DNA of 64,000 nucleotides from Dipteris shenzhenensis. Taxonomy: Eukaryota; Polypodiophyta; Polypodiopsida; Gleicheniales. The stretch lies in assembly GCA_047967505.1 (NCBI GenBank), contig CM106538.1; one strand, given 5' to 3'. The translations under genes were made by a program, and so were the position numbers. Positions 55,737 through 64,000 of the stretch are shown piece after piece. The notes beneath the pieces were generated by a model. The model was given only the letters and a program-made list of their open reading frames with translations, was not told where the DNA came from and made no database searches. Every line of letters starts with the position of its first letter. Within the stretch, counting starts at the first letter, position 1.

Positions 55737-58380
55737 TCACCATTGAACATCTTTAGGCGGGGAGGAGGGGGGTGCTAGAGGGACATCGTTGTTGTCCATA
55801 GGCATGGGTTCCTCTTCAACAGTCCCAGTGGTTGATAGGTCGATGGTGGGCATATGTACAAAATTCTTCAGCTTGAGGAGCGTGTTAAGTGCTTCCTCCG
55901 AAAGGTCGACATGAGTGTTGGAGGAGATGGACTGGGAGGTCCCGTGCTGTGTAAAGCTTGTGTTGGAGGCATTGGAGGAGTACACGGGGAGGTTTGTGCA
56001 GGGGAGTTGGGGCGGGATGGCATAGGTGGTTTGCTGGGGGGGTTGGGTGGGATCAATAGGAGGCGATTGTGGGATTTTGACGGGTGGGTGGTGGACTTGA
56101 GAATTGCTATGGATTCCTGCCCCTCCGCCTCAGTGACTTCTTCAGGATATGCTATGTGGATCGTTTTAAAATTGTTGACCAAGGACTCGAGAGAGTCCTG
56201 GAGAGCTTTACAGCACCCAGTTATATAGAATGATTATGCCGAGGGGATGGTAGGCAACTAGATGACTTTGCATTTGGACTCCTAAGGCCCGGCCATAGGT
56301 CTGCATCCAGTTGATATCGGCTTGGAGGCCATCGGGAGTGCAAACCCATGGGATGAGTTTATCAGGCTTGGCTAGTTGCATCACATCATCATCTTGTGGG
56401 TAATTGGTGGACTCTGTGATGACCCGGCACCACGCTTGGAAGTTGAGTAGGATGGGGTGGGCAGCAAGGGTTTGAAGGTTAGAGGGGCAGAGAAGGGAGA
56501 GGCTGGCAGGTTGAAGATCGAGAGAGAAGTATGACATGGCAAGGATGGGGCAGCAATGGTCAGCATTATGACGAAGGATTGTTTGGAGTGCGTTGGGAGG
56601 AAGGGGGGTGGTGTGGTCCATGTGGAAGATTAGGTTTTGTGCACAAAGTGCATCGAAGTGCATTTGTAGGGTTTAGGGGATGGTGTGTGGGATAAGAGTG
56701 CATGTGGCAAGTTGGGCTTGGTACATTTGGAACTCATGTTGCTCCCTGTCTTCCAACGCAGATTCCTTTGGGCGGCTAGAGGTACGTAGGTGCTCGTTTT
56801 CTGCCTGCATGGTAGAGATTTTGGAGGGTTTGGATCTGCATGTCAGATCCCTCCCTGAGTCTGGCTTATTGCTCCTTGTTGGCTTGTGCCATGCGTTCTT
56901 CTATGGTAGATTCTACCTTGTCCAACTCATCCATGAGGGTTTGGACCAGGGATTCACTAGCAAAAAGCTCATCTTTGAGATTTGTGATGGAGGTTTCCAC
57001 CTCTTCAGCCTTGTTGTGATACTCTTCCACTCTGTCGAGGGCCATTTTCCCTATATCTTGGGTGGATATCATCAGCGTATGGTTGTCGCACGTAGAGAGT
57101 TGTGCCTAGAGGAGAGTAGAGGAGAGCTGGGAGGCATGTTCATGTCACCTATGTAGAATCATTCATGCCATCTGTGGGAGTTGGGCCATCGCATCACGTA
57201 GCTAGAGCTCCATTTGATCGGCACAGGAGAGCTGCTCAGCTGACATGCTGTTGTAACCGCCCGCGGTCTGATATTGGGGTGCACTACAAAATTGAAGGGC
57301 TTTGGTGAACCCTGCCCACAGGGACAAGGAGGAGCCGATGATGAAGGAGGTGGTCTCCTGAGGGTAGGCAGTAGTTGAGGCCGAGACTTGGGGCATAGAG
57401 GGGGTGGCTTGAATATCCTGGGCTCCGTGGTGGAGGCCAATGTGGATAGTGTCATCCCTTAGGAAGTCATCAATGTGGATGGGATCCTGGGGTATAGCCT
57501 TGCCCTTGGAGCGTGGATTGGAGTGCTCCATTTGGTGCTACCTGCGTAAGAATGCATGCACCGGTCAGTCTTTGTACTGGGCGAGCATCTAACTATGGAT
57601 GGGTGGGTGAGCGAGGTGGCTGGCAGGCGTGGCACTCGGCTCTGCCCTTGATCACTTTGGTACAGCCACTGTCTCCTCCTCATCAGTTGGCATGGGTCCT
57701 ATGGTGGCTTTGTCGACTAGCCCATATCCGATTAGCAATTGCTGCTATAGCATATGGTAGAGTATTGGCATGTAGAGCATAGGGTTGCTGAGGACTTTGC
57801 TGTGCATCTTGAGGTCCTCCCACATTAGGTTGCAAAAACCGCCTAGTTGGTGACTTGGGGGGCTGCCAATCTTGCCAAGATGTTGGGCACGATGGATTGA
57901 TGGTAATCCGTATGCTTGACCTGGGTCAACCACTGGAGTGCACATGCTGATTTCTCCAACTGTGGCTTGATGATCTCAGAGAAGTGGATGCACCCCTTGC
58001 TCTTTTTCTGATCATATCTATAGATCTGGCTGAGGGCCTCAGGCATCTTTTTCTTCTAGGCATGCTTGTCAAAAATGACTAGGAGGTCGAAGGTGGATCG
58101 CACCACATCCACATTGAGGTGGTAGAAGTGGGGGGTGCCTGTCGTATCATGCAGGATGTCGATGTTGGTGTTGGAGCTGTAGGCCTAGAGGAATTCTCCC
58201 AGTAGCTTCATGTCCAGGTGACAGAGGAGGAAATCTGTCATGAATCCAAGACCTATCAGTGCTAGAGAGGCTTAAACCTCCAGCTCCTTGAGCACTTGAT
58301 ACGCAACCGCATTGTGGTAGTGGAGGGTGTAGTCATGTCCATGAGGCATATCGGGAGTGGATGGCGCATTCACTGTTTTT
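55737..58380 (-). pseudogene. Unknown multi-part ORF, frameshifted
   Basis: I do not recognise this family. Reading right to left on the minus strand, segments appear to follow one another: a folded region (HYHNAVAYQVLKELEV, FHYLNVDVV-like, MPEALSQIYRYDQKKSKGCI, GGFCNLMWEDLKMHSK), a Ser/Gln-rich part (57531-57202), a coiled coil (57072-56866: EEYHNKAEEVETSITNLKDE), a C-terminal region (56663-56208: LQADINWMQTYGRALGVQMQ) and a Pro-rich tail (56182-55737). At least five frameshifts or stops occur. The opening segments loosely recall the putative plant transposon protein type found in large retrotransposons; that is a guess. Confidence 0.4.
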
Positions 58381-58536
58381 GCCAAGGTGATGACTCGGGG
58401 TGATAGGGGGTCCTTTTAAAGTTTTTGGTATCCCTACGACTGGGGGGATGGCGTAAGGCGACGGGTCATGGGTAAAGGAGTTATGGCGATGGTCAGCGGG
58501 ATGGGAACTATGGCAACGCTCGAAGGTTACTAAAAA

Positions 58537-58730
58537 GGCAACAGTTGGCAGGATAGCAAAAAAGCAACAGCTGGGGGGATAGTAGAAAGGCAATAGTCGG
58601 TGGGATTGCAGAAAGGCAACAGTCGGCGGGATAGCAGAAAAGGCAACAACGGCCAGTGGGATAGCAGAAAGGCAACGGCGGTTGGCAAGATAGCAGAAAG
58701 GCAACGGCCAATGGGATAGTAGTTGTCAAA
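58537..58730. repeat. ~30-bp tandem repeat, about seven units
   Basis: The unit resembles gggatagcagaaaggcaaca plus gtcggc. Minus-strand frames through it give repeated FCYP-like words and are artefacts. Confidence 0.9.
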
Positions 58731-58739
58731 ATTTGAGAG

Positions 58740-58860
58740 ATAAAAAGGGGGGGTGGTGTGGGGAGGGAGAGAGAGGGGGGGGGGGAGAGGGAAGAGTGGG
58801 GAAGAAGGTAAAAAGGAAAAAAGGGAAAAAGGAAAAAAGGGAAAAGGAGAAGGAGGTGGT
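58740..58860. repeat. G/A-only purine tract
   Basis: About 120 bases are almost free of pyrimidines on the plus strand, including a run of about eleven Gs and repeated aaaaaggg words. Such a tract could form triplex or G-rich structures. Confidence 0.9.
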
Positions 58861-59254
58861 TGTGGATGTCGAGGATGTCGAGCGAAGGGAAACACGAGGT
58901 GAATGGACTAGGTGTCACATGGACTTGTGAGGTCAGTGTGCAAGAATGAAAATCATGAAGATAATGCACAAGAGATGTACTGGCTATATTCACTTAATGC
59001 TAACCGTGAATGTGAGTGGGTACATTGGCATACTAGGGACTTGTGAGATGCTAGTGCATGATGGTGATATGCCTACCGTACAAATTCACTTGGACCTGGA
59101 CTTGTGATGCTTATGTGGGATGCAGTGGAGACGAATGTCAAGTAGCCGCATAACGTGTCATCAGCCAAGTAGAGCACGTGTTGAGTTTGTGTCTCATCCT
59201 AGTTGTCAGGGCTGTATTGGCACTATGGTGTTCACTTGGATGGAACTTTTTTTA

Positions 59255-59810
59255 GGTAGGGTATGCGGGTTCTTATGTGACTATAATCGGTGCGGAAATA
59301 GGTTCTTGTGGTACCACGAGCCTTGCTATAGTAGGCGGTTTATGTCCGGGTAGCACTACTGGTGCTCTTGTGACTAAGAAGTCCTTTGATGGCATGCGCA
59401 TGGGCCTGGAGGAAGGTTCTTATGTAACTACCCCCTTTCTAGGGGTCGATTCTTATGTTGCTTCCTCGCTGGCTTGGGCGACCTTCTCATTGAGTTGCAC
59501 TATTCATGGAATCGTGGCACTCTAGGGGCTTGGGGGCTTGTCCGTCGCGCAACGAGCTTGAAGGTAGGTTCTTGTGGAACTACATCCAACGTTGACACAA
59601 GTTCTTGTGTTACTACCTTCTGAACCCCTATGAGTTGGGATCGTGTATTTGGTGCCGTAGGAAACTTCTAGTCCCAAGAAGCCTGCTTGCCTTGATAATA
59701 GCCCTAGGTTTCCAAGGGCTTTGTGGCTACCCAATGCTTGTGGGGTTGTTGTGCTTCGAGTGGTGGATTTGGTCCTGGAAGTCAAGGCGATTGGTGGCAT
59801 TAGGTTCTTC
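59255..59810. repeat. Degenerate AGGTTCTTATGTGACTA words
   Basis: About eight degenerate copies (near 59269, 59301, 59368, 59414, 59449, 59566, 59600 and 59798) of aggttcttatgtnactac occur with irregular spacing. No coding function is supported. Confidence 0.55.
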
Positions 59811-60431
59811 TCTTAGATGGGGTTGCCCGTGTTGGTGTAGGCCAAGGAGGGATTGGAGATCCTTCCCCTACTTTGATCTTTACGGGCCGTTGACTACTAC
59901 TGAAGTGGCATTAAGCATAGAGAATAGCTTCATACACCTATTGTTCACGACATTTTTGGGTGGGTGGCAGGGGTGGTGGAGTAACTTGCAGCACGACTCT
60001 GTTGTACTATGATTAGGACTTTGTACTCTTCGGGTTTGGACTTCCTTTCGAGGGTCGGGACCAAGAGTGCTAGAGGTTGCCGGGGCCTTCGCATCACCTT
60101 CATTTAAAACTTCCTTGCCTCTTGTGGGTGGTGGTACTATGGGGGAGTGGGATGAAGTTCACAAAGCAGAATTACTGTAGTCCTCCCCCCATTTGTGATA
60201 GATGTTGTTCTAGCCCTTTAGTCGATTTGGTAGTTCATGACGTAGCACTAGCTCCTTCCCACTATCATCTACTCATCGGTTGCCTCTTTGGGGAGAACAT
60301 AAAAACAAATCTCTACTTCTTGGCGAACAACCATTAGTTTCAAGTCCACATACCCATTAGTACACATACCCTAATGTGCCTAAGAGTTGACTATTGATGG
60401 CGTGGACTAAAGCCACAATAAGGTTTAGGAG

Positions 60432-60623
60432 TGTTGAGATATGGTGCCATGAGCACATAGATTAAAGGCTAAGGTATAGTATAGGAAAGAATTAAAGTAG
60501 CCACCCTAGGATGTGGACTGCATGATGTGGAGATGTGGATCAAGGATATCCACAAGGAGACATGTGGATCAGAGGATCCCACAGGTGTTGACTACTCAAA
60601 TGGCACTCTCTATATAAGAGGCC
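60432..60623 (+). repeat. 192-bp LTR segment, copy 1
   Basis: It starts tgttgagatatggtgccatg and ends ctatataagaggcc. It matches 61348-61539 over 192 bp with about eight substitutions and no indels by eye. It includes a TATA box, so it is a U3 segment. Confidence 0.85.
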
Positions 60624-61180
60624 GTCAAATTTACCACTGTGGTAAAGATTCACCATGGTTAGGGTTAGTATTGGTTAACTACCACATCACCAAGTGCCAC
60701 CTAAGCACATAGCTCCTACCAAGCACAGTTTGGAATTCAGCATATGAATCCCTGTGCCACATCCTCAGGCCACCTCTTCTTCATAAAACTTTGACAGGCC
60801 ATAACTTCCAATCTAGGAAGAATTTGGACACACTCCAAAAAGAAAAAGTGATCGTCTTTTTGATCTCTATGCATTGTCAAATCAAAATCATTGTTAGCAA
60901 TTAGATACTACCATTGAAGCAAAAATAAGCTCATGATAAGACCTTTGCAACAAATGAAAAGCGATGCATGAACGCAAAAAGCAAGCCAGAAGCACAAGTG
61001 CATGAGATCACCATAGCACAGAACATGGAATCCACACATAAAACATTAAGGCACATGAAAGGACAAAGCATCATGCATCATGCATCAAGCTACATCAAGC
61101 AAAGAAGAGAATGCCATCGACATCAAGAATTGAAAAGCAACATCCTTGCCACCTTCAGCCCACACATTTGTAAATTAAGC

Positions 61181-61352
61181 CTGACCACCTGAGAGTAGCT
61201 ATGAAAGCACCTAGGGGAGGTATTGACATGTCAAAGCCACACTTGACCACCTTAAGTAGTAATGCATGCACTAAGGGGAGGTGATGGAATGTAAACTCAC
61301 ATTTGATCACCTTACAATAGCCAATGGATCATGGTACCATGGGGAGGTGTTG
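61181..61352 (+). repeat. 60-bp tandem repeat with three polypurine tracts
   Basis: Three units of 60 bp start ctgaccacc (61181), ttgaccacc (61243) and ttgatcacc (61303), each carrying a purine tract: ctaggggaggt, ctaaggggaggt, catggggaggt. Only the last is directly followed by an LTR start (tgttgag). Confidence 0.8.
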
Positions 61353-61539
61353 AGATATGGTGCCATGAGCACATAGATTAAAGGCTAAGGTATGGTATAG
61401 GAAAGAATTAAAGTAGCCACCCTAGGATGTGGACTACATGATGTGGAGATATGGATCAAGGATATCCACAAGGAGAGATGTCAATCAGAGGATCCCACAG
61501 GTGTTGACTATTCAAAGGGCACTCTCTATATAAGAGGCC
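61348..61539 (+). repeat. 192-bp LTR segment, copy 2
   Basis: It is preceded by a polypurine tract (catggggagg), as expected for a 3' LTR of a plus-strand element whose 5' LTR would be at 60432. The LTR probably continues beyond 61539 to about 61630, where integrase coding starts. Copy 1 diverges at the TATA-proximal end, so the pair is incomplete. Confidence 0.8.
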
Positions 61540-61649
61540 TATCATGTATTGTTGAATAGAAGAAAAATGCACATTCACTCAAGATTCTGTTTATGAGTCC
61601 AAGCTAAATCTATCTTGGAATCTAATTGATCACTTTACCACCACTGACA

Positions 61650-62665
61650 TTATGGCATGCAAAGTGCTGCAAGCTGGCCTTTGGTGGCCAACTCTCTTCA
61701 AAGATGCAGTTGAATTTATCAAGTGATGCGACCCCTACCAACGTGTGCAAATCCCACATAAAGCGGACATGATGCCCCTCACGAGAATATTAACCGATCA
61801 GCCCTTTGAGAAATGGGTCATAGATTTTATTGGACTGATAAGCCCAAAAGCTAAAGGAACATGGGCCAGATACATTATCTTGGCCAAATTATTTCACCAA
61901 ATGGGTGGGAGGGAGAGCCACAAGAAAAGCCGATGCGAGACCCACTGTTAAGTTTTATATGAACAAGTCATCACACGGTTCGGGTGTCCCTTAGAATTGA
62001 TCAATGATCGAGGAACTCATTTCCTCAATGAAACTATAGCGATCCTAACTAGTGAATTCATTATTATACATAGAAAGTTGACGCCATACTACCCTAGGAC
62101 AAATGGCCTAGCTAAGAGCTCGAATAAAATGTGCTACAACATTATAACTTGCATGGTCGAAGCCAGTTGTACTAACTGGGAGCACAAGCTCATCGTAGCC
62201 TTGTGGGCCTATCGAACATCTTATAAAGTGGACATAGACTGCACCCCCTTTAGCCTAGCCTTTGGGGTGGAAGCAGTAATGCCAATGGAATATGTAGTGC
62301 CCAACATTCACAATAAAGTCAAGGAAAGGCTCAGCAAAAATGCCTTGGTAGAGCACTTAATTGATCTCAAACGGCTAGACGAGACAAGATTACGTGCAGC
62401 CTACTATCTCCAGGTGGAGAAGGCATGATGAAAAAATGGTTTGACCGCAACCTCAAAAACAAGGACCTCAAGGAAGGATATCTTGCACTCCTCTATAGTG
62501 TCCACAACACCAAACATAAGCTTAAATACAGGGGCATGGGTCCCTACTGCATGGTGGAGATAACTCCGGAAGGGGCATGCTGAATAGCTATCCTGGATGG
62601 AGTAGAAATGGATGGCTACCTCAATGGGAGTAAATTGAAAAGATACTATAACCCCCCTCACCTTG
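61650..62665 (+). pseudogene. Ty3/gypsy integrase, catalytic Glu lost
   Basis: The order is a zinc-finger part (ACKVLQAGLWWPTLFKDAVE, CDPYQRV), core start (WVIDFIGLISPKAKGTWARY), LINDRGTHFLNETIAIL, a PRTNGLAKSSNKMCYN block and LWAYRTSYKVDIDCTPFSLA, then a C-terminal domain KKWFDRNLKNKDLKEGY and KLKYRGMGPYCMVEITPEG. The usual N-G-x-A-E-x-x-N-K motif reads A-K, so the catalytic Glu is Lys. Stops (near 61722 and 62580) and frameshifts near 61900-61990 and 62425 break it. Confidence 0.85.
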
Positions 62666-62699
62666 CATACCCTCTAGGCCATCCATAGGGAAAAGCAGC

Positions 62700-62990
62700 T
62701 TAAGGCCGAGGTGGCCAGGATGAAACATCAGGCCATCAAGATCAAACAACATATGCAAATGGCCTTGCTTAAGTCAACACTTGAGCATCTAGAACTAATT
62801 GATGAACTAGTGGTAGAACCAGCCAGGTTGAATGTCCAATTGTAGGGTCTAAGCTTATGCATCCAGGCACTTGTGGATCTGGGAGCAAGCCATAACTTCA
62901 TCTCTCGCAAAGTTTGGGAAAAGCTCAATTACCCCTTGACAAAACATGCATACCTCAGGATCTATGGAGCGCTCTAAGGTGGCTGGAACT
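62700..62990 (+). pseudogene. Retropepsin-like fragment
   Basis: A frame reads ALVDLGASHNFISRKVWEKL, close to the gypsy protease site A-L-V-D-S-G-A-[ST]-H-N-F with Ser replaced by Leu. Stops lie on both sides. Protease should precede integrase in one element; here it follows, so it belongs to another copy or to a rearrangement. Confidence 0.6.
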
Positions 62991-64000
62991 TATGTGGAGA
63001 CACAGATTATGATGTGTATAGTTTTTAGACGATGGCTACAGTAGCAGCAAGTAGCGTAGGGTTTTGGATAATAAAACACCCTGTAGGGTTGAGACACTGT
63101 CATGATCACTATTAGGTTTAGGTGTTTCGTGGAGTCATGAGAGTATTTTAAGATGTTTGAGAACTACAAGGATACAACAAGTTGTTGTTCATATCATAGT
63201 ATGTCAAGTGGCTAGACATTTTGATTGACTGCATGAATTGTTTTGGGAAGAAGGCTTTTGATCCTCACTTTTATTTGTGAGCGATGTGTGTGTTTTTGCT
63301 CAGATGTTCTTCTTCGTTAGCTGTGGTTTATGACCCTTTTGTTTGGGTCCTCTAAGAATTTGTTGTTGACATAGAAAGTTTTCATGTAGCAGGCCTTTTT
63401 ACCTGTCTTCATCTTGAAGGGGCAGTTGGTAACCAAGCTTTGTTGGGCTAAGATTGAAGAGGAGGCAAATTAAACTCGTGCCACGTGGCTATTAAGTATG
63501 TCTATTTCATGAGCATGTAAAGCTTCTAATCTGGCATAGTTTTAGGTAGATGGAACAACAAAAATTAGATGCAACTTCCTGAGAAGATCACATAGATGAT
63601 AGAGGAGGTCTAGCTCATGGTGGTGTCTAGCTCATGACCGTGTTCCATACCTTTATTTTAGTGATGGCTTGGTGTTCAGAGACACCCTCTTGTCTCGCAA
63701 TGTAGTTTTCTTTTGTTTTTAAGCTGCTCTTTACTATTTCAATATTATTGTGCATCTTCACCATTCCACGCTATAGAAATTAGTTGTGTAGATCTTAATA
63801 GGAAGCATCTTGTCCTTACAAATAAGGCCTTCTCAAGTAGTGTAGGGGGATGAGGGGAGGAAAATCACTAGAGAGAGGATCCCTAAGCCAGTGGAGTTGA
63901 ACGCTCTATTAAGATGATTTGGAGGAGCAATGTAGACAAAGTGGAAGGCATGAACTCTGCTAAGTTTTTGCAATCAAGCAAAGGTAAAATGTAGAATCCT
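62991..64000. other. Window end, no supported gene
   Basis: AT-rich, with no open frame of note and no recognised motif. A possible flank of the gypsy relic. Confidence 0.4.

Noticed and set aside
58333-58993. Minus-strand ORFs of 121-161 codons
   Set aside because: They translate the 30-bp tandem repeat and the purine tract; Pro/Leu/Phe-rich repeats have no domain.
60650-60685. Another copia LTR because of ggttagggttag
   Set aside because: Only one and a half units and no similarity to the 150-bp LTR around it.

Overview
This is nuclear DNA of a land plant, most likely a seed plant. The evidence is spliced genes with GT-AG introns, plant-only gene families (a TWISTED DWARF 1/FKBP42 immunophilin and an RLP44-type receptor-like protein), plant-type Ty1/copia and chromodomain Ty3/gypsy retrotransposons, and TTTAGGG-like motifs inside copia LTRs. 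Gene density is very low: one complete gene in 64 kb. Old, broken, nested retrotransposons and degenerate minisatellites fill the rest, which fits a large, slowly purged genome (gymnosperm or repeat-rich angiosperm). I cannot name the species.

Layout. 0-2.6 kb: a 5'-truncated RLP44 fragment on the minus strand, followed upstream by CT-rich repeats. 4.7-11.85 kb: a minus-strand chromovirus that lacks gag and reverse transcriptase; a Ty1/copia element lies within its 3' LTR. 12-14.6 kb: three tandem-repeat blocks. 14.65-16.7 kb: a broken gene of unknown family with a new-looking N-terminal region, a long coiled coil and a degenerate RING-like finger. 17.4-22 kb: a second, fuller copia copy, 5'-truncated against a palindrome-rich tandem repeat. 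23.9-25.4 kb: a decayed protein-kinase-like gene and a small upstream ORF that has its own TATA box. 26-39.9 kb: gene-poor, with minisatellites, LTR fragments and local duplications.

40.1-50.3 kb holds the one intact host gene, an FKBP42/TWD1 orthologue of 7 exons and 370 codons. Its 7.36-kb intron 5 contains an antisense copia-gag element flanked by a perfect 5-bp target-site duplication, plus a DUF4283-like fragment. The gene is expected to act at membranes with HSP90 and ABCB auxin transporters; every splice junction keeps the reading frame.

53.7-55.5 kb: a third copia copy, 3' part only. 55.7-58.4 kb: a degenerate minus-strand coding region of unknown family. 60.4-63 kb: a duplicated 192-bp LTR segment, an integrase whose catalytic Glu appears replaced by Lys, and a protease fragment in the wrong order for one element. 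Nothing here forms a bacterial-type defence or biosynthetic system. The candidates for undescribed biology are the coiled-coil/RING pseudogene, the palindromic repeat family and the 55.7-58.4 kb ORF family.
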